The notes below the pieces were generated by a model. The model was not told where the DNA came from. It searched no databases and was given only the letters and a program-made list of their open reading frames with translations. The translations under genes and the position numbers were made by a program. Shown here piece after piece: positions 17,401 through 23,913 of a DNA stretch of 64,000 bases. Numbering within the stretch: position 1 is the stretch's first letter; every line of letters starts with the position of its first letter. Origin of the DNA: Patulibacter sp040675535 (GTDB lineage Bacteria; Actinomycetota; Thermoleophilia; Solirubrobacterales; Solirubrobacteraceae); NCBI RefSeq assembly GCF_040675535.1, contig NZ_JBFAPC010000001.1:1-64000 (forward strand), read 5' to 3'.

Positions 17401-18498
17401 CCGCAGGACGACCGCACCGCGAGCGGCTTCCTCCTGACGAGCGTCGACGTCGGGGCCCGCAACGCGGCGACGAACCAGGCGCCCGTCACCGCGACGCTGA
17501 TCCCGAACAGCGGCCAGCTGGCGCTCGACGCCCGCGACGGCCAGCTGTTGCGACGCAGCAGCGTGTCGCTGTTCCAGGGCCTCGCGCGCCGGCCGCTCGG
17601 CGGGTCGTTGTTCCATGTCGGGTCGAGCGGCTTCGACGACATCTACCCCAACCCCTACGTCACGGTCCCGCAGACCTGCCAGGGCGGCGACTGCAACCAG
17701 TTCATCCCGCCCGCGGCGACGTTCTCGTCCTCCAACCCCGACATCGGGGACTTCGTCCGGCAGGACCCGGCGTCCACCAACCCGCGGGCCGTGCTGCAGG
17801 GCGGAGACGGCAAGCCGATCCCGGACGGGTCCTCCGGCCTGTTCTGTGCGTTCAACTCCGGGACGACGACCGTGACCGTCACCACCGGCGGGCTCAGCTC
17901 GTCCGCGGTGGTCACGGTCCAGGCCGGCAGCGTGGCGCAGCCCTGCGGCACCGTTCCGCTGAAGGACCCGCCGCCCGCGAAGGCGGTCACCCAGGCGCAG
18001 GACGTCCCCGACCTCGGCGACGAGCCCGACGCGACGCCGCAGCCGGACGTCTCCCCGGACATCGCGGTGCCGGCGTTCCCGGCGCGGCCGTCCCCGCCCG
18101 CGCGTCGCCCCCAGCCGAAGCCTCGGCGCCGGATCCCGCGGGAGCCGGTGCTGCTCGCACCGCTGCTCGGCGCGACGCCCGTGCCGCCCGTGCGCGGAGC
18201 CGTTCCCCCGCCGGCGCCGTCGGCCGGCCGGCCGATCCCGCCGAACGGCGGCGCTCAGGTACCCGCCCAGACCCCGGTGTCCCAGCCGGTCGGCGCGCCC
18301 GAGCGCGAGGAGGAGCCGGAGCCCGCGGTCGAGGCGTCGCACAACATGGTCGCCTACCGCCACGACGACCAGCGGCTGCCGCCGGGCATCCCGATCGCGG
18401 CGGTCATCATCCTGGCCGCCGCGGGGGCCGCGGTGCGCACGCGTCGCAGGGGGGCCGCGCCCGTCCGGGCCGAGGCTCGGTACGGCCGGCGCCGCTGA
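11464..18498 (+). CDS. Giant surface-anchored multidomain peptidoglycan hydrolase
   Basis: The 2344-residue protein uses ATG 11464, which gives a proper signal peptide (RLRHVLVLLALLATFGAGGIVSG, residues 1-36); ATG 11380 is possible. In order: a Thr/Pro linker (40-105); a lytic transglycosylase SLT domain (about 180-300, INVVETDLGRNP, AQGWMQFMPSTW, AIFSYNHSDEYV); a LytM-like barrel lacking its His ligands (320-490); an M15-like peptidase with SEHSIGSAVDI and DHYNHIHVGY metal motifs (536-670); a second Thr/Ala linker (963-1073); propeller repeats with YAVG signatures (1090-1745); a metallophosphatase-like domain without metal ligands (1745-2000); a Big2-like domain (2066-2163); a Pro-rich stretch; and a C-terminal transmembrane helix (about 2309-2326) with an Arg-rich tail. 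It should cleave glycan and peptide bonds of the wall while anchored in the membrane. Confidence 0.85.
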   Translation: MRGTRARLRHVLVLLALLATFGAGGIVSGTAALAADATPGATGPEAPTPGATTTVTDAAPPAVLPSTTTTTTTLPDTVTTPPPTTTSAAPPPTTTTDGAGPSHPPEKRKTKKKTPGSGGGAAPKEREEHDASASAIADDATPPTAAPGGLLGQGFLGTLGLDSSLSSNASAGAVVQQLGLPGFLLPIYRAAGDRYGIPWQVLAAINVVETDLGRNPSVSSAGAQGWMQFMPSTWKTYGVDAVGHGYRDPQNPADAIFAAARYLRASGGGADLRKAIFSYNHSDEYVEAVLSKVRQLATVPSALADGATSLFDGRPPLAGGQAVELDRDGDRVVAAKIRARHSHSVLAVRAGTVVHIRRERSRGLTVRLRDDRGNEFTYSGLASVPQVVAASEATSKKRTRGASSTATSSKRRRGASSTASTAKRSSVGSRPGRRKGVVLRRLRPGTKVAAGAVIGRARRTATGRAVTFEVRPAGATRVDPRAILTAWSQLARTSAGAKTGTQPLFGPDRATADDGGSVVDPTQRTEAELGRKVLADPRIQIYACGRRDIEQHRIDRRVLALLLTLADSHLNPTVSSLECGHGEMTASGNVSEHSIGSAVDIAAINGVPILGHQGAGTVTDRTIRRILQLGPALAPHQVISLMTFPGQDTAFALPDHYNHIHVGYAQSATQAGTGQAAPAAPRASRSALSQALAAVKPGDWDQLLEQFRTVEQPTVAVGSSTDALPVTAGANASPRAAATFLTDADHRAAAVGHLTVRSVPASHAAPTTYVPTLGIPATNLEVIGAPADGEPGETWASGRVGTTPIVVGGKRIADTQVLLRRTTGTGTWSVVPYADGAGDQLPFDAETATVSPTGGVAALGQATAGSPGQATPQQLAIRAPGGPGGATTIAPAPSATGDDAVLAAGEQLFLASAAPSNPFAAIDDDGHTGALVAPVKADGSATQGIAGTIDLTAPRGIVMPVAGGDASPAATKASATTTATSAAPATTTDAHATSTADAPDATTTTPDATAATTPSATSRTDATPVTTEAAAPTTTDAAPTTTTDAAPTTTTGSTPSTAVPSPATTLTGTTDPFATPSVASPRAVSAATGPGVLHFDGTTWTREPLCATLVGTDCGVPTDVAAIVRIAAAPAGRGWLLARTPTGQPLVYQRVLDPSGPGYVWQQRHPQTWLLGGSGAPSGIGPASVTVRTDGAMLTATNQGVWVDLRVDGTTDATTLVSAVDPDAPPVGGIWCSATAVCGADAHQLGSAMPTGRYGSSAFQGTGDDPGTRIITGVGSGGLLRRDPGDAGFSYVVGGGAGGATSAFPSPDEGWLGLEGGGTSLLIHATTETVAPALSSWPVPFRRPLFAIATSPGATAGAADAPALAVGDQGQVTRYVPGTGWTADFLYDSSGARATPRLRGVAWPMQNRAYAVGDDGAMWVYNGQTQLWSPDGGRPLNFHGNLTGVAFSQTNPNRGYAVGKQGVLLRYDKTWTAEAAPDGLQGAQFTSVAFAGGVAVATYRIADPGSNGYEQSGGLIVNDGSGWRRDPDLDTLLASAYPAGKRRPWLARVAGLADGGIVAAGPGLVVERDGPGAPWRFSTQPPASGAVSGASADIVAIAAFREGGSVRALVSGDVEDSTYVQKLQQGDQVAPAAPGQPAAQIGPDRITRTGFLLRETADGWQDVQHEAFPISRTVDQPYTPDPVLALAVDPTGSRGWAVGGQTGITQADAPSLTAQTGAVQRLGGDASPPGATTAPIAAPAGQVSFAVGGQAACGGPCADRARQRIGPDTWLDAAVRSAGAIDGLHAFVYTGGRIAPGSAGNAAELARYAQVLRGTGAVRTFAAISPTDGSAAAFGAAMGALAPVGTAPTDTPAPPAGSAAYAVDSAGSGGAVRLIVLDYSQGTSPQLGPDQQEWLRAQLADAKTKLPAVVVGNANITDASATNYAADAGVVGQILAAGGASAYLFDSPGENVRQSITRSGTTVPAFGTGSLGYTGVPAVPQDDRTASGFLLTSVDVGARNAATNQAPVTATLIPNSGQLALDARDGQLLRRSSVSLFQGLARRPLGGSLFHVGSSGFDDIYPNPYVTVPQTCQGGDCNQFIPPAATFSSSNPDIGDFVRQDPASTNPRAVLQGGDGKPIPDGSSGLFCAFNSGTTTVTVTTGGLSSSAVVTVQAGSVAQPCGTVPLKDPPPAKAVTQAQDVPDLGDEPDATPQPDVSPDIAVPAFPARPSPPARRPQPKPRRRIPREPVLLAPLLGATPVPPVRGAVPPPAPSAGRPIPPNGGAQVPAQTPVSQPVGAPEREEEPEPAVEASHNMVAYRHDDQRLPPGIPIAAVIILAAAGAAVRTRRRGAAPVRAEARYGRRR

Positions 18499-18594
18499 CC
18501 GTCGAGCCCGGGCTCCAAGGGCAACGGCGGGCCTCGCGGGGCCGCCGTGCGTCCGCTCCCCGTGGCGCACCTGTTGCCGCGTTGATACCGCGAC

Positions 18595-18643
18595 GTGAAC
18601 ATGTTGCAACCCGATGTTCACGGGCGTGTTCCGGAGCTAGGGT
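18595..18643 (+). promoter_or_regulatory. Perfect GTGAACAT dyad and -10 element before the first PstS-like gene
   Basis: GTGAACAT (18595-18602) and ATGTTCAC (18614-18621) form a perfect 8-bp inverted repeat with an 11-base spacer. A TAGGGT -10-like hexamer follows at 18638-18643, about 50 bases before the start codon. The half-site is the same GTTCAC element found in the phased arrays near ftsH and pstS. Confidence 0.5.
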
Positions 18644-18694
18644 GCGAATCTCTCGACCCACGACCCCTCACGGGGAACGGAGCACATCACACCC

Positions 18695-20455
18695 ATGCAG
18701 TGGCGCACCCTCACGCGGCGGTCAACGGCCGTCGCACTTGCGACCGGTGGCCTCCTCGGCCTCGGCGCCTCCGGGGCCCTGGCGGCGACAGGCAGCACCG
18801 TCTACGGCGGCGGCTCGACGTTCCAGACCAACGCCCAGAACACGATCTGGCTCCCGAGCTGGACCTCGGCGCTCTCGCCCAAGCCGACCATCAAGTACGG
18901 CGCCGGCGGCAGCGGCACCCGCGCGGCGTTCGGGACCACGAACGGCGTCCTCGACCCGACGTTTAACAACGCGTCCAACCCGGACAAGCCGACCGACACG
19001 CTCTACGGCTACATCGGCACCGACGCGGCGCCGAACACGACGGCCCTGGGGCTCGCCCGCAACGCTTCGGGCAACGTCCGCCTGCTGACGATCCCCGTCG
19101 CGCAGGCCCCCGTCACGGCCCTGGTGAGCCTGCCGGCCGACTGCGCCGTCACCGGCGCCGTCAACCTGCCCAACTCGGTGCTGTCGAAGGCCTTCGCCGG
19201 CACGTACACGACCTGGACGGACCTGCTGTCCGGCGCGGGCATCACGCCGACCGGCGCCGGCTGCGGCGTGGCGGTCAAGCGCGTCGTGCGCTCGAACACC
19301 TCGGGCACGTCGTTCGCCTTCCGCAACTTCCTCAACCAGGTCGACACGGCGACCTGGGCGTCGTTCGCCAACGACGGCACGAGCTGGCCCGGTCCGGCCG
19401 ACACCGTCTCCGCCGACGGCTCGACCGCCCTCAGCAGCGGGTCGCTGCTGTCCGGCTACGTCAAGAAGACGCCGGGCACCATCGGCTTCGCCGACCTCTC
19501 CGACGCCGTCGCGGGCGGGTACACCGCCACGGCGACGCTGCAGGCGGCGACCAGCAACCGCATCGCCTTCGCGAGCCTGCAGAACAACGGCACGACGGTC
19601 GCGGGCGCGACCTTCGCGTCGCCGCAGGCGGCGAGCGCCACCACGGGCAACTGCGCGACCGACGTCGGCTCGCTGCCGCGCTGGCAGGGTGCACCGGACA
19701 GCGGCACCGCCGACTGGAGCAACGTCCTGGCCAGCGACCCGAACGTCAAGGGCTTCACGGGGCAGAACTTCTACCCCGCCTGCGCCGTGACGTACGACCT
19801 GGCGTGGGCCGACTACACCACGGGCAACCTCGCCGCCGCGTACACGAAGAACGGCGCGACGGCCGCCGGCGTCCAGGCGACGGTCAAGGACTACCTCGGC
19901 TACGTGACGAGCGATGCCGGTCAGACCGCCATCAACACGGCGTCCTACACGAAGCTCCCGGCGCAGATCGCGAAGACGGCGCAGTCGGCCGTCGCCGGCA
20001 TCGGCGGTCCGGTGGTCGTCCCGCCGGTCGACACCCCGGTCGACCCCCCGGTCGTCACGCCGCCGGTCGTCACCCCGCCCGTCGTGACGCCCCCGGTCGT
20101 CACGCCGCCGGTCGTCGCGCCGAAGGTCGCGAAGTTCGCGCTGTCGGTCGCGAAGCCGAAGTCGGTCAAGCGCGGCGCGTCGCTGTCGTTCAAGGTGACC
20201 GTCCGCAACTCGGGCGCCGGTGCCTCCGCCGCGTCGGTCCTGACCGTCACGCCCCCGAAGGGCGTGCGCGTCGGCTCCGGCAAGGCCGGCAAGGCCGTGA
20301 AGATCAAGATCGCCGCCATCAAGGCCGGCGGCTCGAAGGTCATCACGGTGAAGCTGAAGACGGCCAAGTCGACGAAGAAGTCGACGAAGGTCACGCTCGG
20401 CCTCGCCGGTGGCGGCCTGAAGGCGTCGGGCTCGCTCGCACTGAAGCTGAAGTAG
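18695..20455 (+). CDS. PstS-like secreted substrate-binding protein with C-terminal CARDB-like domain
   Basis: This 586-residue protein has a signal peptide (residues 1-31, cleavage near ALAATG) and then a PstS-like periplasmic-binding fold: STVYGGGSTFQTNAQ, GAGGSGTRAAFG, YIGTDAAPN, VAQAPVTALVSLPADC, and NTSGTSFAFRNFLNQ, which resembles the SGT phosphate-contact loop. A Pro/Val linker (PPVVTPP repeats, about 447-474) leads to a Lys-rich Ig/CARDB-like domain (478-586) nearly identical to the end of the PKD protein at 25401. It is longer than ordinary PstS (about 300-370) and is not next to transporter genes, so it may be a cell-surface phosphate or phospho-ligand binder. Confidence 0.85.
   Translation: MQWRTLTRRSTAVALATGGLLGLGASGALAATGSTVYGGGSTFQTNAQNTIWLPSWTSALSPKPTIKYGAGGSGTRAAFGTTNGVLDPTFNNASNPDKPTDTLYGYIGTDAAPNTTALGLARNASGNVRLLTIPVAQAPVTALVSLPADCAVTGAVNLPNSVLSKAFAGTYTTWTDLLSGAGITPTGAGCGVAVKRVVRSNTSGTSFAFRNFLNQVDTATWASFANDGTSWPGPADTVSADGSTALSSGSLLSGYVKKTPGTIGFADLSDAVAGGYTATATLQAATSNRIAFASLQNNGTTVAGATFASPQAASATTGNCATDVGSLPRWQGAPDSGTADWSNVLASDPNVKGFTGQNFYPACAVTYDLAWADYTTGNLAAAYTKNGATAAGVQATVKDYLGYVTSDAGQTAINTASYTKLPAQIAKTAQSAVAGIGGPVVVPPVDTPVDPPVVTPPVVTPPVVTPPVVTPPVVAPKVAKFALSVAKPKSVKRGASLSFKVTVRNSGAGASAASVLTVTPPKGVRVGSGKAGKAVKIKIAAIKAGGSKVITVKLKTAKSTKKSTKVTLGLAGGGLKASGSLALKLK
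20126..20455 (+). repeat. Duplicated C-terminal domain, copy 1
   Basis: These 330 bases encode a 109-residue domain of which 95 residues match the domain at 27792-28121 by my count. Long stretches are also identical in DNA. It is the final domain of the first PstS-like protein. Confidence 0.85.
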
Positions 20456-20497
20456 GAGCGCGCCGGGGGCCATGGGCCCCGGCTCCACAGGAGACCC

Positions 20498-20535
20498 GAT
20501 GGGCCGCTCAGCGCGCAGGCGCTGGGCGGCCCATC
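20498..20535 (+). terminator. Strong hairpin terminator after the first PstS-like gene
   Basis: A 17-bp stem (20498-20514 with 20519-20535, one T-G wobble) and 4-base loop lies 43 bases after the stop at 20455. A second, imperfect GC hairpin sits just before it at 20461-20483. Confidence 0.7.
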
Positions 20536-20681
20536 GTGGTTCTCCGAGGCGACGGTGCGCAACCGCCTCCGAGGCCCGCTCATCGGCGGCAGCCGCCCGC
20601 TGCGTGAAGACGCATCGCTGCTGGACGAATGTTGCGATCCGGTCCGACTGATTTGCGAGCTTGCGGCGTTTATAGGACTGG

Positions 20682-22361
20682 ATGCGCTCCCCCCAAGCTT
20701 CACGCGCGCGCGAACTCCGTCCCCCAGGCACCCGGTCCGGGCCACCGACGGACTTCGAAGCGCTGTACGCGCGGTACCTGCCGGAGATCGTGCGCTACAT
20801 GCGCCGCCGGCTCGACGACGCGACGGCGGACGACGCGGCCGCCGAGGTCTTCGTGCGGGTCCTGCGCAGCCGATCCGGGCTGGTCGGGGACCAGCCGGAG
20901 CGCGCGGTCCGTGCGTGGCTCTACACGATCGCCCGGAACATCATCCAGGACCGGCGCCGCAGCGAGCGGCGCCGCCTGCGCGCCATCGCGCGCGTCGCGG
21001 CCGAGCCCACCGCCGCCGACGCGCGGGCCTACGAGCCCGTCAACCCGGCCCTCGTCGAGGGACTGCGCCGCCTGAGCGCCGTCGAGCGCGAGTCGCTGCT
21101 GCTCATCGCGTGGGGAGAGCTCTCGTTCCGGGAGGCGGCGACGGTCACGGACGTGCCGCTCGGGACCCTCCACTCGCGGGTCGCGTCGGCCCGGCGCAAG
21201 CTCGCGCGGCTGCAGGTGCGGCCGGAGCCCACGTGGGGCGAGGGAACGACCTCTGAGTCCCGGCCGTCGCTCGCAGCACCATCTGGGCCCCTCGAGCCCG
21301 GCGGCGAGCGCGACGGCGGAGACCACGAGGACACCCGCCCGCCCGTCGGCCCCTACGGCGAGGACGACGGCTCCGACGAGGAGCGCGACGACGACGATCT
21401 CGATCACGATGGTCGCGACGACGAGCGCGAGAGCCACCGCGACGACCACGACGACGACCTCGACGGGACGGGTGGGCCGCAGGCCGACCTGGACGAGGTC
21501 CGCGCGCTGCGCGACCTCGGGCTCGACCTCGATGCGGCCGTGGAGGCGTCGAGGCTCGACCGCGTGACGGCGATCGTCCGCCGCCAGTCCGAGCGCCCGG
21601 CGCCCGGGTCGCTGGGCCGGATGGTCCGGATTCCGGGACGCAGCAGCCGCCGGCTCTGGGTCGCCGCGACGCTGACGGGACTCGTGGCCGCGGGAGGCGC
21701 CGCGGCGGCGACCGGGCTCTGGTCCCCGTCGCTCGGCGACGACGATCGCGGGCGACCGTCGGCGAGCGCGTCCGACGTCCCCGCCGACCAGCTCGCGGCC
21801 TTCGCGGTCCTGCGGCGGCCGGCGACGGACGCGGACCGCGGCGCCGCCGCACGGGCGGCGCTGCGCTACGTCGGCGGCCGCTTCTCCGGCGTCCGCACGG
21901 ACCGCGTCCGCGCGCCGGCTGGGGCCCCCGGCACGGTGCTCGTGCCGGTGGCGCGGTCGAGCACCGGTGCCGCCGACGCACTGTGCCTCTTCGCCCCCGA
22001 TCGGGCCGCCGGCGGCGGCGGGATCAGCTGCTGGACCACGCGCCAGATCCGGGAGGGACACGGGTCCCTGGTCGCCGTCCGGCTCGTGACGCGCGACGCC
22101 GTGGGAGGTCAGGAGCGGCCGGCCGACGGCGCAGGCGGAACCGACCGGGCCACTGCGGAGGGCGCCGGCGCCCAGCCGGCGGTGGCGGGCGGTCGCCGCA
22201 TCGGCCTCGTGCCCGACGGTGTGGCGGCGGTCCGCGGCGACGACGGCACGACCGCCCCGGTCCGGGACAACGCGTACGTGCTGGAGCTGCCCGCGGGGGC
22301 CGCGGTCGACGCCCCCGTGACGCTGCTGGACGACACCGGTCGGAGGGTCGGCGCGCCCTAG
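20682..22361 (+). CDS. ECF sigma factor fused to a membrane-anchored extracytoplasmic domain
   Basis: A single 559-residue frame. Residues 24-105 are sigma region 2 (DFEALYARYLPEIVRYMRRRL, RAWLYTIARNIIQDRRR) and 125-180 region 4 (LSAVERESLLLIAWGELSFREAATVTDVPLGTLHSRVASARRKL). A very Asp/Glu/Arg-rich linker (about 220-267) is followed by a helical stretch (DLDEVRALRDLGLDLDAAVEA) like the start of membrane proteins often encoded next to actinobacterial ECF sigma genes. Then come a transmembrane helix (about 325-347) and an outside domain ending GLVPDGVAAVRGDDGTTAPVRDNAYVLEL. That terminal module recurs in the secreted protein at 22933. A TATAGG box at 20671 lies 6 bases before the ATG, so the message may be leaderless. 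The long acidic linker could hide a gene boundary, though no stop interrupts it. Confidence 0.8.
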   Translation: MRSPQASRARELRPPGTRSGPPTDFEALYARYLPEIVRYMRRRLDDATADDAAAEVFVRVLRSRSGLVGDQPERAVRAWLYTIARNIIQDRRRSERRRLRAIARVAAEPTAADARAYEPVNPALVEGLRRLSAVERESLLLIAWGELSFREAATVTDVPLGTLHSRVASARRKLARLQVRPEPTWGEGTTSESRPSLAAPSGPLEPGGERDGGDHEDTRPPVGPYGEDDGSDEERDDDDLDHDGRDDERESHRDDHDDDLDGTGGPQADLDEVRALRDLGLDLDAAVEASRLDRVTAIVRRQSERPAPGSLGRMVRIPGRSSRRLWVAATLTGLVAAGGAAAATGLWSPSLGDDDRGRPSASASDVPADQLAAFAVLRRPATDADRGAAARAALRYVGGRFSGVRTDRVRAPAGAPGTVLVPVARSSTGAADALCLFAPDRAAGGGGISCWTTRQIREGHGSLVAVRLVTRDAVGGQERPADGAGGTDRATAEGAGAQPAVAGGRRIGLVPDGVAAVRGDDGTTAPVRDNAYVLELPAGAAVDAPVTLLDDTGRRVGAP

Positions 22362-22580
22362 GAATCGCACCCGCCGGCTCGCCCGGTGACACCAAGATAA
22401 CGCGCACGTTGCGACCACGATCGGTGGTTGGTCCCGCTGCGCCCGCAGGTACACCACGGGACGATGTTTTTCGTTGTGTGCTCTGGTTCGTGTGCATACC
22501 CTCAGCGCCGGTCCGCGTGGTGTGGGGAGGTCCCGTGCCGCGCGTGGCCGATGGTTCACACACGACATCAGGAGCAACGA

Positions 22581-22931
22581 ATGCAGCACCACCTCAAACG
22601 TGCGGGTGCGCTCGCGGCGGTCGTCGCCGGCTGCGCGCTCGCCTCGGCGGGCCCCGCGGACGCGGCCTCGATCGCGTACTACGAAGGGACGACGACCAGC
22701 CAGTTCGGGCCCTGGCACTCACTGATCGAGACGTCCGTCCGGTCGCTCGGCGGCGCGCTCTCGTGCACCGCGGCCGCCGACGCGAGCCACGCGATCGTGG
22801 GTACCGCGTACTGCATCGACGGCGTCGACAACGTCGTCGCGCACCCGTACAACGCGACGCTGCGGTACGGCTGGTGCGGCGTGCCCGCCGGGTCGGGCGC
22901 CGCGTACATGCGGTGCCGGGAGGACTACTAG
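22581..22931 (+). CDS. Small secreted four-cysteine protein
   Basis: This 116-residue protein has AGGAG 6 bases before ATG 22581. The N-terminus is a signal peptide (RAGALAAVVAGCALASAGPADA); VAGC could also act as a lipobox, so secretion versus lipid anchoring is open. The mature part has four Cys (LSC, AYC, GWC, MRC), suggesting two disulfides in a small extracellular fold rich in Tyr, Trp and His. No family is recognised. Its stop is one base from the next start, so the two are an operon, which follows the sigma-fusion gene by 219 bases. Confidence 0.7.
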   Translation: MQHHLKRAGALAAVVAGCALASAGPADAASIAYYEGTTTSQFGPWHSLIETSVRSLGGALSCTAAADASHAIVGTAYCIDGVDNVVAHPYNATLRYGWCGVPAGSGAAYMRCREDY

Positions 22932-22932
22932 C

Positions 22933-23547
22933 ATGCGTCGTCCCCGCATCCTCCTCGCGGCGTCCGGCGTGTCGGTCGCGGCCGTCGCCGGGCTCGTCGC
23001 GGTGCTCCCCGGGCCGGCGGTCGGTGCCGCCCCCGCGGCGCCCCACGTGGCCGTCCTCTCGGCGGGTCCTGCGGCGTCGCTCCCGCCGGCCGCGGTGCGT
23101 GTGCTCGGCGGCCCGTCGCTGGCCGACCGGGGCGCTGATCCCCAGTCCGCAAAGCAGATCGCGAGCCCGGGGTCGCCGACGGACCGCTGGTTCGTCGTCC
23201 CGAGCCGGGACGGCGCGTGCCTCGTCACGCCCGACGCGACGGTGGCGTGCGCATCGACGGCGAACGTCGACGCCGGGACGCTGCGCGTGATCGACGTGCA
23301 GCCTCCGGCGCCCGGCGCCGGCGACGAGCCGGGCGGGTCGCCGCTCGACGGCCCGGGCGTCGTCCGGGGCGTCGTGCCCGACGGCGTCGACGCGGTCCGC
23401 GTGGTCGACGCGGACGGCGGGACGGTGGCGACGGCGCCCGTCCGATCCAACGTCTACCGGCTCGAGGTCGACGACGTCGCGGCGATCGACGCGACCGAGC
23501 TGGTGCACGACGACGGCAGCGCGACGGCCATCCGGCCCGGCGGCTGA
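22933..23547 (+). CDS. Secreted protein sharing the terminal module of the ECF sigma fusion
   Basis: The 204-residue protein has a signal peptide (ILLAASGVSVAAVAGLVAVLPGPAVGA). Its second half, GVVPDGVDAVRVVDADGGTVATAPVRSNVYRLEVDD, aligns with GLVPDGVAAVRGDDGTTAPVRDNAYVLEL at the end of the sigma-fusion protein. An earlier Cys pair (GACLVTPDATVACAST) aligns with DALCLFAPDRAAGGGGISCW there. So the two proteins have homologous extracytoplasmic domains encoded in the same neighbourhood, one membrane-bound to a sigma factor and one released. The role is unknown; competition for or modulation of the same ligand is an inference. Confidence 0.75.
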   Translation: MRRPRILLAASGVSVAAVAGLVAVLPGPAVGAAPAAPHVAVLSAGPAASLPPAAVRVLGGPSLADRGADPQSAKQIASPGSPTDRWFVVPSRDGACLVTPDATVACASTANVDAGTLRVIDVQPPAPGAGDEPGGSPLDGPGVVRGVVPDGVDAVRVVDADGGTVATAPVRSNVYRLEVDDVAAIDATELVHDDGSATAIRPGG

Positions 23548-23913
23548 CCCGGCGGCCCCGCCTGCCGCCGCGGTCCGGCGTGGGGCGGGACGGGGTGTCG
23601 GAGCGGGGGACCGCCCCGTTGGCCTGTGCCGGCGACCCGGTCGACGGCAGGTGCCCCTCGCGACGGTGCGGTGCGACAGGCGACGGTGGCCTGTCGCATC
23701 GCGGGCGTTGGTGGACGCGGCCTTGAGTCAAAAATTGGTCTTTGCACGTCGGCATTCAGGAGAATGGATTGTGACCGTCCAGTGATTTCGGGTCGTTGCG
23801 GGTGGCGGATGGGACGGAGATGCGCTTAGGTGGGCGAGCGGGTCCGGCCAACGCATCCAAGGCGAACCGGGCCCCGATCATCACTCGCTGACACCCACCA
23901 AGGACACACTCGC
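23548..23913. other. Leader region of the second PstS-like gene
   Basis: No gene is convincing in these 366 bases. The middle (23720-23790) is unusually AT-rich for this genome and is the likely promoter region. The first copy of a 31-bp repeat lies at 23844-23874. Confidence 0.4.
23844..23874 (+). repeat. 31-bp direct repeat, copy 1
   Basis: The 31 bases from CCGGCCAACG to ACCGGGCCC match 28226-28256 at 29 positions. The two copies are direct repeats bracketing the second PstS-like gene and the PKD gene. Confidence 0.75.

Noticed and set aside
21300..21480. Hydrophobic Val-rich minus-strand frame opposite the acidic linker of the sigma fusion
   Set aside because: It is the antisense of GAC/GAG runs (GTC, CTC), an artefact, not a membrane protein.
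23764..23829. Short frame MDCDRPVISGRCGW as a leader peptide upstream of the second PstS-like gene
   Set aside because: The AGGAG is only one base from the ATG, too close for initiation, and the peptide has no attenuator-like features.
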